This document shows, piece by piece, positions 10,410 to 22,919 of a stretch of 64,000 nt of DNA. A program made the position numbers and the translations under genes. The stretch comes from Agapanthus africanus. Taxonomy: Eukaryota; Streptophyta; Magnoliopsida; Asparagales; Amaryllidaceae. The stretch lies in NCBI GenBank assembly GCA_030015575.1, contig JASDDO010000008.1:82499965-82563964 (forward strand), given 5' to 3'. Within the stretch, counting starts at the first letter, position 1, and each line of letters starts with the position of its first letter. The notes under the pieces are model-generated. The model did no database searches, had not been told where the DNA came from, and saw only the letters and a list, made by a program, of their open reading frames with translations.

Positions 10410-11497
10410 TTGCCTCCGTCAATGATACGCTGTAAGAGATCATTTGATTCTCTGTGGCTAAGATGCCTGGGACCTGAAGAAGCAAAGAGAGTCATCCAAG
10501 AAACTCACGACGGACTCTGCGGTTCTCACCAAGCCGGGACGAAGATGAAACTAAAGATCAAAAGGATGGGCTACTATTGGCCTACGATGATCCAAGACTG
10601 CCTAGAATACACGAAACAGTGTCACTCGTGCCAGATTCATGGGGATTTTATCCACCAGCATCCAAATCCACTACATCCAACGGTGGCTAGCTGGCCGTTC
10701 GAAATGTGGGGAACTGACATAATCGGCCCCATCGAACCGGCATCGTCTAGAAGACATCGGTTCATACTGGTAACAACCGATTACTTCTCCAAGTAGACAG
10801 AAGCAGTACCACTAAGAAAAGTAAAGACGGAGAATATCCTCCATTTCTTCAAAACACACGTCATTTATCGGTTCGGCACTCCGCGACGGATTATCTCCGA
10901 TAACGGGCCAGCCTATAGAAGCCACAAGATCAGCCGCTTCGCACAACAGCATAACATAGACTGGAGATACTCTTCGGTCTATAATCCCCGAGCTAACGGT
11001 CTAGCTGAGGCTTTCAACATGACCTTGACAAAGATCATGAAAAAGACGGTGTCTCGAAATAAGAAGGACTGGCACGAGAGACTGCACGAAGCTCTCTGGG
11101 CGTATCGAACTACGTTCAAAACGGCCACAAACACAACGCCGTATGCATTGGTATTCGGCACAGAAACGGTACTCCCCCTCGAGATAGAGTTACCCTCTCT
11201 ACGAGTGGCAGTTCACTACGAGCTAACAGATGAAGAAAATGCTCACCTTCGGCTTGAGGAACTTGATGCCCTAGACGAAACTCGGCTCATGGCGCAACAA
11301 ATCCTGGAGGCTTATAAAGCAAAGATGACGCACTCATACGAGAGATTGACTAGGCCGAGAACGTTCCACCAAGGCAAACTCGTGCTAGTGGTCAAGAGAC
11401 CTATGATCCCCAATCATGCCAAGCAGGGGAAATTCGAGCCGAACTATGAAGGCCCGTATATCATAGACAAAGTTTACCAGGGTGGAGCCTATCTACT
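10410..11497 (+). pseudogene. E1 integrase, split by Tekay insertion
   Basis: The zinc-binding part (THDGLCGSH then CHSCQ) lies at about 10500-10635. The catalytic core has WGTDIIGPI, IISDNGPAYRS and NPRANGLAEAF, which supply the D, D and E residues. A GPY/F-type segment (NYEGPYIIDKVY) follows at about 11445. TAG at 10794-10796 replaces a Trp codon. The frame is cut at 11497 by the nested element; when the insertion and one TSD copy are ignored it remains open from 21205 to a TAA at 21272-21274. The last 22 or so codons thus lie 9.7 kb away. Confidence 0.9.
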
Positions 11498-14400
11498 TGT
11501 AACACCCGAGCCCAATGCTACTAATTTCAGTTACCGTTCGAACGTAGTGTGGCACTTATTTCATTTATCTTGCTTGATAGTTAATTATTGTAAATTCTAC
11601 CCGGAAATTAATTTCTGCATATAACAATTTTTGGCATCTAAAATAAAATTAAAAATATTCATCTTGGCCTGCTTGACACCCATAACCCTGTTGTAGCGTC
11701 CGTGCATCGTGTTCTCGTCCCGTTCAGTGAAACGGGCGAGTTTGGACGGCTACGTGCACGTACGTGTGTCCGTTTTGGGGGTATGCTTTTTGATAATAAA
11801 ACACTTCATTTTAAATTTTGGATCCCGCCTAAAATTCTATTATTTCAATTTCAAATTTTTGGACCCGACTCAGGCGCGATTTGGAAATGTTTTACTTTGC
11901 GCCAAAATCCCAGATTTTAATATATTTAAACCATCATATATAATTTAGTTAACCATATAATATTTTTACAATCTTTTATATCCTTATCAATTTATTCTCT
12001 CAGCCAATCGCAACCTCCCCTTTAACCCCGTGGGCCCCACTTCTCTCTCTCTCGCTCTCTCTCTATCTCTCCACTCTCTCTCTCTCCACTTTTTTCTCTC
12101 TCTCTCTCTCATATATTCTCTCGTACTTCTCTTTATCATTCTTTCTCTTCTTGCTTCATGTCTCGTTTCTCATTTTTTTTAACTGTTCTTTTGTTGCCGG
12201 AATTCCGTCGTGCCGGTGACGCTTCACGACGTTCCAGCGAGGTACCCCGACCCGTGTGGTTCCTTTGTTCGTCGTTTAGGTTCATTCGGTGAACCGTACG
12301 CCCGTCGCGAGTTTTCCCCACCGACGGTTAACGTTCCGTTTTCCCGATTCGCGACCCATCGAGGCAAGTTAATCTTGCTACAAGCTATATAATTCATTTT
12401 ATACCTATTTAAATAAATACCATACCTATAGTTTAAATCTAGTGCCCCATGTTTAATTTTATAACGTTTCGATGTTCCATTTGCATCCGTTTATATCATA
12501 TTAAATCTAGATCATGAAAACTTATCTTGTGACATACTAGATTACATTATACTGCATCCATATCAATTAAAATATATATCGTCATAATATTTCTTATTAT
12601 TATCTTTAATTAGTTTATAATCTTCATTTTATAATGTTATACATTTGAAAATCTTATAGTTTACACATGAAACGTCGTTGAAAAATCGGATATGACAAAT
12701 CTGAAATTTACTGTACATCTTACCTTATAAAATTCATTATAAATCATAGAAAAATCATTAGTATACGTTCTTTAGTTCGTTACGAAGAAACTCAGAATAC
12801 TATAACTCTATAAAATATTTACTTGCAAAATAAATTGTTTAGATAACGTAAAATGCAAATGAAAATGTCTCCAAACTGCTGTCCAGGGAAATTTCAGCAG
12901 CAAACTTTCAATTTTGAATGTTCATAACTTTTTGTAGGGACAACCTGAGATGCTTATACTTACGAAAATAAAAACCTTATTGAATTATCTTTGTTTTGGT
13001 ATAAGACACGTCCCTTTTGGAGAACATTTGTTATTTTTAAGATATTTTACAAATTAGGGTGACGCTGAATTTCTGAACGGAACTTTCTTGTGCTGGTTAA
13101 TCAATACCACTTTTATAGTTATTAATCGCTTTGAATATGCTATCTATATTAATATTATTATATCAATATTTATATCACATATTGCTTAGTTGTACATCCC
13201 ACATTACCATTTTATAGTTTTATAACTTTTCGGATACCCGTTTGCATCCATCGCATTTAAGATACATATAATTGCATTCATAGATCACATTACTACATAA
13301 TAATGTGATATTAACACTCCATGTTTAATAAATTGCATCCTAATTATTATTGGAACAATAAATGTAACCCTAATCGATAACTGTGTATCCATATCCTTGA
13401 AATTATATCTATTTGCATATCATAATTACATGTTCCAGTTTATTGTTCTGATAGTACTCATGCTTGTTTATTTATACACATGCTTATGTTAGTTTGATTA
13501 TGAGCACCCACATGACATCTTGTGCTTCCTGACATGACCTGTTACACTTCCTACTTGACATGACATGGTACCGTACACTCTTGATATGACATGACACATT
13601 TATACATTACCTGGCTTGACCTGATGTACCATGGCTTTACCTGTTACCTGATCTTGTGTCTAATGCCAACAAACATAATATGTAGTCCTTATAGACCGTT
13701 CCTGTTGTCTATCCAGACAAACCTGTTTACCTGATCCTGTGTTGGCATTAGTTTCTTGATTACTGGATACCTGACCTGACATACACATATAACTAGGGGG
13801 TATGGAGAAATCAAAGGTGAAATCTGACTTGTAACTCGACAGTTCACTACCTGTATTGAGTGTCCACATTCCTGTTTTGTGCCTAGCGGCATATCTCGGT
13901 TTCAACCGAGAATATTGTGGCCGTGGTCCCGGGTATGTACGGGATACTATCGAGTGTACACATTCCTGTTTTGTGCCTAGCGGCATGTCTCGGCTGCAGC
14001 CGAGAATATTGTGGCCGTGGTCCCGGGTATATACGGGATACTATTGAGTTACATCGATGATTCATCAATTTGGTTTCAAAGACTTTAGAACAGAGAACCT
14101 GATAGAACAATCCAGTTTACCCACTACACACTACCCTGTACTGCTCTGATTTATATTATTGTTACCCTTGCTTTATTCATGTTTATATTCGCATTTCCTG
14201 TTTACTATGTTATTACTTAATGACTTGACGCGCTGACGTCTGGGTTTTGCATGGCCCAGATTCTTCTACCTTGCTGCAGACTGATTAGGAGTTTTGCCGC
14301 TGTTAGACGAGCGGTGAGGTTCCTGTCAGTACGTAGTTTCACTCCAGGTATTTCATTTATTGTATCTTTTGGCTTCCGCATATTGTTATCTCTTGATTCT

Positions 14401-14564
14401 TTTACTTTGGCTTATGGACATGTACTAGGTAGTTAGTTTACTTTCCTGTTCTTGATATCTCCACAGCCGTAATGTGACTGTGGAAGGATTTTCCTATCCA
14501 CAGGTAGCATAGTTGGCTATGTCACGTGCCCACTTTAGCGTACTTTGGGAAGCGGGGCGTGACA
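11498..14564 (+). repeat. Tekay-like 5' LTR
   Basis: The LTR is 3067 bp. Notable parts are a CT-rich microsatellite at about 12040-12115, a TGACATGACMTG-rich stretch at 13535-13625, and a direct duplication of about 94 bp at 13855-14045. Each duplicate contains a hairpin: TCTCGGTT pairing with AACCGAGA at 13894-13911, and TCTCGGCT pairing with AGCCGAGA at 13988-14005. Short ORFs here are repeated in the 3' LTR and show no family features. Confidence 0.95.
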
Positions 14565-14573
14565 TGGTTCTTT

Positions 14574-14586
14574 TGGTATCAGAGCC
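14574..14586 (+). other. Primer binding site (tRNA-Met type)
   Basis: TGGTATCAGAGCC is the classical plant PBS complementary to the 3' end of initiator tRNA-Met. It lies nine bases after the LTR end. Confidence 0.9.
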
Positions 14587-14930
14587 ATAGGATAGTCGGG
14601 TTGATTCTTTTGTAGTTGGGTATTATACCCAATACACGAATCAGAATACCCGTATTTAGGAAACATGTCCTGCCACCTTGCCGTTTTACCATTCTTTTCT
14701 TTCTGATCGCATCTTTTACGATGTGCAAACTTCCTTTGCATATCGACTCGAAACCTGACTCCTTGTTATCTCTAGGACTTAGGCGACTTGGGTGGAGTTA
14801 TGTAATTGTGGCTATGATACCGCGGCATAGTTACAATGCGGCACTCTATTTAAGTATCTTAGAGTTCTAGCCTTGATCTATATTCAGAATCTATCATCAT
14901 GCTAATGCTGGGAGTTTTGAGTTCAGGAAT

Positions 14931-15636
14931 ATGGCCAGTAAGAATTTGAAGACGTACCAAGGCGTGTGGACGAACCCGCCATGCTTGGAGTGATAAGGGG
15001 AATGCTGGAGAATCAAAAGAAATAGACCGAGCTGATCCAGCAGCAAGCGGACTCATTTCAGGAAGGTTTGCAGATCGTTCAGCAGTCTGTGAACAATGTT
15101 GGAGCTAAGCCAGTTGACCGAGTAGGGACAGTAGCAGATTTCAGACGTTTGGGTCCGTATACATTTACTGAATTGGAGGAGCCGTTGCCAACAGAGCAGT
15201 GGCTAGTTGACACAGAGAATTTGCTTATTGCGGCACAGATTCCAGATGAGAAAGAGTTGATGTGGTACGCATTCAGTTAGTGGATTACGCCCGAGAATGG
15301 TGGCTTGTAGAAGAGAACCGTTTGCCCAAACCGATCAAGTGGGCGGATTTTTCGAAGAGTTTCCTGGAGAAGTTCTTCCCGCGGACTGCACGGGAGGAAA
15401 TGGAAGAGAAGTTCATCGGACTAAAGCAGAAGGGAGCACCCGTAGATGTGCATGCAGTAGAATTGACGAGACTCAGTAGTTTTGCTGGACCTTTAGTTAC
15501 CAATGATGCAGACAGGGCACGGAGGTTCATGCACAGCCTGGACGTGGACATCCAGAGGCAGATTGTCTCCCTGGGTTTGACCACTTTCTCACAAGTACTT
15601 GCGGCAGCCGAGAGCAGCAGAGTTTATCTGGGATGA
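14931..15636 (+). pseudogene. Tekay-like gag, truncated
   Basis: The ATG at 14931 starts MASKNLKTYQG but stops early. The gag core appears in two frames: RRLGPYTFTELEEPLPTEQW at about 15145-15205, then from 15262 AREWWLVEENRLPKPIKWAD, FSKSFLEKFFPRTAREEM and FIGLKQKGAPVDVHAVELTR. This is the capsid-like fold of retrotransposon gag proteins. The usual zinc knuckle and the following protease are absent. A stop at 15634-15636 follows SSRVYLG, and RT sequence begins about 110 bp later. Confidence 0.85.
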
Positions 15637-15745
15637 AGGGGAGTTTTTCTGTCGGGCCAGTCGAGTTTAGGGCTAGGCCGACAAATAATATTCTTGCATC
15701 AATGGAAGTGATGAAAGTGAAGAGCCAGCTGTTGTTCGTGATTTT

Positions 15746-16139
15746 ATGGACGTGCTTGAAGATATATCGGGTTTACCGCCGAAGCGAGACGTGGAGTTCG
15801 CAATTGATCTTATTCCTGGTGCAGCGCCAGTATCCAAAGCGTATTATCCAATGGCACCAGTAGAGTTGGAAGAAGTCAAGAAACAGATTGCTGAATTGCT
15901 TGAAAAAGTTTGGATTCGAAGCAGTAACTCGCCTTGGGGAGCTCCAGTTCTTCTAGTAACGAAGAAAGATGGCACAAGAAGGATGTGCATCGACTATCGA
16001 GAATTAAACCGGGTGACTATTAAGAACAAGTACCCGATCCCTCGCATTGGCGAACTTTTCGAGCAGCTTAGTGGCGCGAGGGTATTCTCGAAGCTGGATT
16101 TGCGATCCGGATATCATCAGGTCCGAGTGAAAGCAGAAG
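15746..16139 (+). pseudogene. Tekay-like RT, N-terminal half only
   Basis: The frame encodes [77 protein letters not shown] and [16 protein letters not shown]. Homology to RT stops at about 16140. The following sequence joins directly to the RNase H region in another frame, so the palm domain with the Y-x-D-D box is deleted. Confidence 0.9.
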
Positions 16140-16958
16140 TTGATAACCGCCCCTATTCTGACCGTGCTAGACAATTCCGGAGGATTGGTGATTCACAGCG
16201 ACGCATCTGGGAAAGGATTGGGATGTGTTTTTATGCATCATGGGAAGGTTGTAGCATACGCATCGAGACAGTTGAAGACCTATGAGAAGAATTATCCAAC
16301 TCATGACTTGGAACTTGCGGCTGTGATTTTCGCTTTGAAGATTTGGAGACACTACCTTTTGGGCGAAAAGGTCAAAGTTTTTACTGATCATAAGAGCTTG
16401 AAGTATGTGTTCACACAGAAGGAGCTTAATATGAGGCAGCGTAGATGGTTGGAGCTGATGGCTGACTACGATCTTGATCTTAAGTACCATCCGGGGAAGG
16501 TTAATGTCGTGCCGGATGCTCTTAGTCGGTTACCAGCAATTCAGGTGTTAACTACGCAGATGGAGCTTGTTGAAGATTTTCGAAAATTTGACTTGGAGGT
16601 CGTGCTACCGTATTCTTCGGGACAGTTGATGCAACTGCAAGTACAGTCATCGTTGATCGAGAATATTAAAGCAGCACAATCGCAGGACCCTAGACTGCAA
16701 AAGTTTCGAGGACAGGTTGAAGACGGACTACGAACAGATTTATTAATCCCCGAAGATGGTTCGTTGAGGTATGGTAGCCGTTTGTGTGTGCCAAAGGGAG
16801 ACATTCGCGAAGAGCTTATGAAGGAGGCACACAGTTCAGCTTATTCTGTACATCCAGGAGGCACAAAGATGTACCGAGATATTCGACAGCATTTCTGGTG
16901 GGAAGGCATGAAACGGGAGATTGCTCGCTTTGTGGCTAAGTGCTTGGTGTGTCAGTAA
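16140..16958 (+). pseudogene. Tekay-like RNase H and integrase zinc domain
   Basis: A 272-codon frame begins in the middle of the domain: [24 protein letters not shown] (RNase H Asp), [50 protein letters not shown] and VVPDALSRL. The integrase N-terminal zinc domain follows ([20 protein letters not shown], then CLVCQ). The stop TAA at 16956-16958 stands where a Gln codon is expected, so the polyprotein was longer. Confidence 0.9.
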
Positions 16959-18029
16959 GTTAAGGCTGAACATCAAAGGGTTGCTGGTTTATTGCAACCA
17001 CTTCCGATTCCTCAGTGGAAGTGGGACCATATAACCATGGATTTCATGACGGCTTTACCGCGGAGTCCAAAGGGCAACAATGCTGTATGGGTGATTGTTG
17101 ATCGGTTGACCAAGGCAGCTCACTTCATTCCTTTCCGGGTTGGTCAATCAACAGAGACTTTGGCAGAGCAGTACATGCAAGATATTGTAAGATTGCATGG
17201 AGTACCGGTGAGCATTGTATCCGATCGGGACACTCGGTTCTTATCACACTTCTGGAGAAGTTTACAGGAAAGTTTGGGGACTCGATTGAAGTTTAGCACA
17301 GCTTATCATCCTCAAACTGATGGTCAGTCGGAAAGAACGATCCAAACTCTTGAAGACATGTTGAGAGCATGCATGTTGGACTTCAAGGGTTCTTGGGAGG
17401 ATCATCTGCATTTGGTGGAGTTCTCTTACACCAACAGTTTTCAGGCAACTATCCAGATGGCTCCATTTGAAGCTTTGTATGGTCGTAAATGTCGTTCACT
17501 TGTTTGTTGGGATGAAGTCGGTGAACGAAGATTATTGGGACCAGATTTGGTTGTGCAGACAGTTGAGAAGGTTAACACTATCATAAATCATATGAAGGCA
17601 GCACAAGACCAACAGAAGAGTTGGGCAGACACGTCAAGAAGACCCCTAGAGTTCGTCGTGGGTGATTTGGTGTTCTTGAAGATATCACCGACTAGAGGGG
17701 TGATTCGTTTTGGAAGTCGAGGAAAGTTTAGTCCTCGATTCGTTGGACCCTTTGAGATCTTGGAGCGTGTTGGTGAGGTAGCGTATCGTTTGGCGTTACC
17801 GCAGTCCTTGGTGAATGTGCACGATGTGTTTCACGTATCTCAACTACGAAGGTATGTTCGAGATGAAAAGCACGTATTGGATCATTCGGAGCTAACAATA
17901 CGAGAAGACTTGACTTTTGAGGAGCGACCGATTGAAATCATGGATCGAAGGGAAAAGGTTCTTAAGAACAAGGTGATCCCTCTTGTGCTTGTTTCTTGGG
18001 GTAATCGCTCGCATGGAGAGTCCACTTAG
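16959..18029 (+). pseudogene. Tekay-like integrase core with truncated chromodomain
   Basis: The longest intact frame (345 codons from 16992) holds the DDE core: [27 protein letters not shown] and [19 protein letters not shown]. It is followed by a GPF-type segment ([20 protein letters not shown]), [12 protein letters not shown], and the start of a chromodomain ([24 protein letters not shown]). TAG at 18027-18029 falls exactly at the Trp of the expected EATWE-type motif. The rest of the domain (ERE onward) is still readable after the stop. Chromodomains target integration to chromatin marks. Confidence 0.93.
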
Positions 18030-18137
18030 GAACGAGAAGATAAAATCCAGCAGAAGTTTCCTCATCTTTTCTTGTAGTTATCTATCTTTGTATTCTTGGA
18101 ATTTCGAGGACGAAATTCTTTTTGTAGTTGGGTATAA

Positions 18138-21100
18138 TGTAACACCCGAGCCCAATGCTACTAATTTCAGTTACCGTTCGAACGTAGTGTGGCACTTATT
18201 TCATTTATCTTGCTCGATGGTTAATTATTGTAAATTCTACCCGGAAATTAATTTCTGCATATAACAATTTTTGGCATCTAAAATAAAATTAAAAATATTC
18301 ATCTTGGCCTGCTTGACACCCATAACCCTGTTGTAGCGTCTGTGCATCGTGTTCTCGTCCCGTTCAGTGAAACGGGTGAGTTTGGACGGCTATGTGCACG
18401 TACGTGTGTCCGTTTTGGGGGTATGCTTTTTGATAATAAAACACTTCATTTTAAATTTTGGATCCCGCCTAAAATTCTATTATTTCAATTTCAAATTTAT
18501 GGACCCGACCCGGGCGCGATTTGGAAATGTTTTACATTGCGCCAAAATCCCAGATTTTAATATATTTAAACTATCATATATAATTTAGTTAACCATATAA
18601 TATTTTTACAATCTTTTATATCCTTCTCAATTTATTCTCTCAGCCAATCGCAACCTCCCCTTTAACCCCGTGGGCCCCACCTCTCTCTCTCTCGCTCTCT
18701 CTATCTCTCCACTCTCTCTCTCTCCACTTTTTCTCTCTCTCTCTCATATATTCTCTCGTACTTCTCTTTATCATTCTTTCTCTTCTTTCTTAATGTCTCG
18801 TTTCTCATTTTTTTTAACTGTTCTTTTGTTGCCGGAATTCCGTCGTGCCGGTGACGCTTCACGACGTTCCAGCGAGGTACCCCGACCCGTGTGGTTCCTT
18901 TGTTCGTCGTTTAGGTTCATTCCGTGAACCGTACGCCCGTCGCGAGTTTTCCCCGCCGACGGTTAACGTTCCGTTTTCCCGATTCGCGACCCATCGAGGC
19001 AAGTTAATCTTGCTACATGCTATATAATTCATTTTATACCTATTTAAATAAATACCATACCTATAGTTTAAATCTAGTGCCCCATGTTTAATTTTATAAC
19101 GTTTCGATGTTCCGTTTGCATCCATTTATATCATATTAAATCTAGATCATGAAAACTTATCTTGTGACATACTAGATTACATTATACTGCATCCATATCA
19201 ATTAAAATATATATCGTCGTAATATTTCTTATTATTATCTTTAATTAGTTTATAATCTTCATTTTATAATGTTATACATTTGAAAATCTTATAGTTTACA
19301 CATGAAACGTCCTTGAAAAATCGGATATGACAAATCTGAAATTTATTGTACATCTTACCTTATAAAATTCATTATAAATCATAGAAAAATCATTAGTATA
19401 CATTCTTTAGTTCGTTACGAAGATAAATCAGAATACTATAACTCTATGAAATATTTACTTGCAAAATAAATTGTTTAGATAACGTAAAATGCAAATGAAA
19501 ATGTCTCCAAACTGCTGTCCAGGGAAATTCCAGCAGCAAACTTTCAATTTCGAATGTTCATAACATTTTGTAGGGACAACCTGAGATGCTTATACTTACG
19601 AAACTGAAAACCTTATTGAATTATCTTTGTTTTGGTATAAGACACGTCCCTTTTGGAGAACATTTGTTATTTTTAAGCTATTTTACAAATTATGGTGACG
19701 CTGAATTTCTGAACGGAACTTTCTTGTGCTGGTTAATCAATACCACTTTTATAGTTATTAATTGCTTTGAATATGCTATCCATATTAATATTATTATATC
19801 AATATTTATATCACATATTGCTTAGTTGTACATCCCACATTACCATTTTATAGTTTTATAACTTTTCGGATACCCGTTTGCATCCATCGCATTTAAGATA
19901 CATATAATTGCATCCATAGATCACATTACTACATAATAATGTGATATTAACACTCCATGTTTAATAAATTGCATCCTAATTAATATTGGAACTATAAATG
20001 TAACCCTAATCGATAACTGTGCATCCATATCTTTGAAATTATATCTATTTGCATATCATAATTACATATTCCAGTTTATTGTTCTGATAGTACTCATGCT
20101 TGTTTATTTATACTCATGCTTATGTTAGTTTGATTATGAGCACCCACATGACATCTTGTGCTTCCTGACATGACCTGTTACACTTCCTACTTGACATGAC
20201 ATGGTACCGTACACTCTTGACATGACATGACACATTTATACATTACCTGGCTTGACCTGATGTACCATGGCTTTACCTGTTACCTGATCTTGTGTCTAAT
20301 GCCAACAAACATAACATGTAGTCCTCATGGACCGTTCCTGTTGTCTATCCAGACCAACCTGTTTACCTGATCCTGTGTTGGCATTAGTTTCTTGATTACT
20401 GGATACCTGACTTGACATACACATATAACTAGGGGGTTTGGGAATCAAAGGTGAAATCTGACTTGTAACTCGACAGTTCACTACCTGTATTGAGTGTACC
20501 CATTCCTGTTTTGTGCCTAGCAGTATGTCTCGGTTTTAACCGAGAATATTGCGGCCGTGGTCTCGGGTATGTACGGGATACTATCGAGTGTACACATTCC
20601 TGTTTTGTGCCTAGCGGCATGTCTCGGCTGCAGCCGAGAATATTATGGCCGTGGTCCCGGGTATGTACGGGATACTATTGAGTTACATCGATGATTCATC
20701 AATTTGGTTTCAAAGACTTTAGAACATAGAACCTGATAGAACAATCCAGTTTACCCACTACACACTACCCTGTACTGCTCTGATTTATATTATTGTTACC
20801 CTTGCTTTATTCATGTTTATATTCGCATTGCCTGTTTACTATGTTATTACTTGATGACTTGACGCGCTGACGTCTGGGTTTTGCATGGCCCAGATTCTTC
20901 TACCTTGCTGCAGACTGATTAGGAGTTTTTCCGCTGTTAGACGAGCGGTGAGGTTCCTGTCGGTACGTAGTTTCACTCTAGGTATTTCATTTATTGTATC
21001 TTTTGGCTTTCGCATATTGTTATCTCTTGATTCTTTTACTCTGGCTTATGGACATGTACTAGGTAGTTAGTTTACTTTCCTGTTCTTGATATCTCCACAG

Positions 21101-21199
21101 CCGTAATATGACTGTGGAGGGATTTTTCCTATCCACAGGTAGCATGGTTGGCTATGTCACATGCCCACTTTAGCGTACTTTGGGAAGCGGGGCGTGACA
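18138..21199 (+). repeat. Tekay-like 3' LTR
   Basis: The LTR is 3062 bp and collinear with the 5' LTR. It is preceded by an ATTTCGAGGACGAAATTC palindrome at about 18101-18118 and a G/T-rich tract (18120-18137) in the polypurine-tract position, and followed by the TSD CTACT. It carries the same hairpin duplication (20528-20545 and 20632-20649). Confidence 0.95.
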
Positions 21200-21600
21200 C
21201 TACTCATGGACATGCATGGTGAAAGAGCTTTCAGACCAATAAACGGTCGCTTCCTGAAAAAATATTGCGCTTAACGAGTCACGGCTTAGGTCAACGATAG
21301 ATGACGCCGACTATGTCCGCTCGCTATCTTCCTAAGCCCAAACTCTATAAGTAGTAGCCGGCTAACGGACTGAAACGTCTTTAGACTAACGATGGACCAC
21401 TATATCCTAAAACTGGCTGATGACCGAAACGTCGTTAAACTACTACCAACCCGCGGCATCTTCAGGCTGACGTGGTAAAAAAAAAGATACGTCCACAAGC
21501 GAGATGGGCACTGATGAAAACCCGAAAGGGCTCCATGAGTAAAAACAGCAGGACTACCAGCGAGTTTGTGAATACCCGAAAGGGCGCAATCTCATTAAAA

Positions 21601-21830
21601 GACACTTGTAAGGTCCCCTCGACCTTGTAAGGAGAAAATACCTGCGTGAGATCCTTACGACTCACAAGGGAGCAACACACTTAGGGATCCCCATGATTCC
21701 TAAGGAGAAATTACACTTACGAGATCCTCACGACTCGTAAGGAGAATTCCCCTTTGAGACCCTCACGGTTCATAGGATTCAAAAGCCTTAAGCTACAGGG
21801 ATCTGAACCCGTTCTTAAGCCATCACACCC
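21601..21830. repeat. Hairpin array, copy b
   Basis: H1 at 21605-21631 has 11-nt arms CTTGTAAGGTC and GACCTTGTAAG (two G-U pairs) around CCCTC. H2 is weak. H3 at 21680-21704 has 10-nt arms with one G-U. H4 at 21716-21741 has CTTACGAG pairing with CTCGTAAG, a bulged A, two further pairs and loop CTCAC. H5 near 21750-21776 is followed by H6 (CTTAAG/CTTAAG region). GAGAAA-like spacers separate most of them. Confidence 0.8.
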
Positions 21831-21940
21831 TAATTTTTTCCCTACAAGCGGTTCAATATTGACCCTTGTATACAATCTACGGGCATAAATAAATGTTTCC
21901 CAACAGAGTCCCACCACTGACGAGGGATATCTTCATATGG

Positions 21941-22175
21941 CGAACGACACTTGTAAGTCCTCTCGACTTATAAGGAGAAAACACTCTTGTAAGATCCTTG
22001 CGACTTATAAGAGAGCACACACTCAGGAATCCTCATAATTCCTAAGGAGAAAACACATCTACGAGATCCTCACGACTCGTAGGGAGAAATATCTTTATGA
22101 GACCCTTAAGGCTCGTAAAGTCAAAAATCCTTAGTCAATAGGATCCTAACCATGTTTGTTAAGCCACCTTTGTTC
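21941..22175. repeat. Hairpin array, copy c
   Basis: H1 at 21950-21974 has 10-bp arms CTTGTAAGTC and GACTTATAAG. H2 at 21984-22013 has 12 pairs, CTCTTGTAAG with CTTATAAGAG plus TC/GA after a bulged A. H3 is degraded. H4 has TCTACGAG against CTCGTAGG, and H5 CTTTATGAG against CTCGTAAAG with one wobble. H6 is partial. The order is the same as in copy b. Confidence 0.8.
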
Positions 22176-22179
22176 GACA

Positions 22180-22520
22180 TCGACAGAGGCAAATGATGAT
22201 TCACTCCTGGCTATATCCCAGTTGTAGCGATGCCGATACCTAAATCTGTATCAAATCCTAAACTCGCAGCGAAAAGTCAGCAAGCCACAAATGCATATGA
22301 AATAGCCAAAATGATGGGGCAACTTGCAACAAAATCAGCAAGTAAAAATATATGCATACAAAATAGCCGAAATGGTTGGGCAATTCGCAATAAAAAGCAG
22401 CGAGTAAAAAGAAAAAAAGCCGAAATGATTGGGCACCGCGAAAAATAGCCGAAATGATTGGGCAATCGCGACTTTCGCGATACGAAAAGCTGAAATGATA
22501 GATCATCGCGGAAAGAAAAC
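22180..22520. repeat. GCCGAAATGAT repeats with small hairpins (E1)
   Basis: An A-rich tract repeats GCCGAAATGATNGGGCAA. Between the units are hairpins: ACTTGC pairing with GCAAGT (22322-22343), ATTCGC with GCGAGT (22383 onward, one wobble), and ATCGCGA with TCGCGAT around 22464-22481. The block recurs in E2 (33650-33910) and E0 (2085-2240). A minus-strand ORF of 163 codons across it is repeat-derived. Confidence 0.8.
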
Positions 22521-22919
22521 AAAAAATATACATATGAAATGAAACTTTTGCCCTACAGGTGAGATCACATCGATCCCTGTATACAATCCAGGGGCGCAAA
22601 CAAAGAGGGAACCATATCATCCCACCAGGCTCCATCAGAAAGAGGGCCAAGTCTCGATTGCAACATCTGCATCTTGAGAGAACAACAACAGCCTTCTTCT
22701 TCCTTCCAGTAGGATACAGGCACGACATCAACAAATGGAGCCATGGCAAAGTCCCCTAGTTCTAAACCTCAACGTGCGTCGCAATATTGTAGACACAATG
22801 TCAACAAACAAAGTGAGGGAAGATCCCTAGCTTCACGGTCTCGACGTCAACATTGACAACTTAGAGATCAACACCGGCGTTCTTCCTCCCTCAGATCGGA
22901 TGCAGACGCAACGTCAACA
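22521..22919. repeat. Spacer between repeat blocks of the E1 3' region
   Basis: It holds one GTATACAATCCA-type motif (22579-22595) and degenerate copies of a CATGGCAAAGTCCCCTAGTT / TCGACG unit that is better preserved in E2 at 35790-36240. No coding potential is visible. Confidence 0.6.

Larger units (their letters stand above)
11498..21199 (+). mobile_element. Complete nested Tekay-like chromovirus, 9.7 kb
   Basis: It has two LTRs (11498-14564 and 18138-21199), each starting TGTAACACCC and ending GGCGTGACA, and a perfect 5-bp TSD CTACT (11493-11497 and 21200-21204). The PBS is complementary to initiator tRNA-Met, and a decayed gag-RT-RNaseH-integrase-chromodomain region follows. By eye the LTRs differ at roughly 80-90 positions over about 3.06 kb (near 97% identity), so the insertion is fairly recent. 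The internal region of about 3.6 kb is short for the family because protease and half of RT are missing. It interrupts E1 integrase. Confidence 0.95.

Noticed and set aside
12040..12115. CT-rich microsatellite as a functional element (also 18690-18760)
   Set aside because: Ordinary polypyrimidine microsatellite within the Tekay LTR; differences between the LTRs are simple length changes.
14574..14586. tRNA gene or tRNA fragment (also 41669-41680)
   Set aside because: Only the PBS complementary to a tRNA 3' end is present; there is no cloverleaf.
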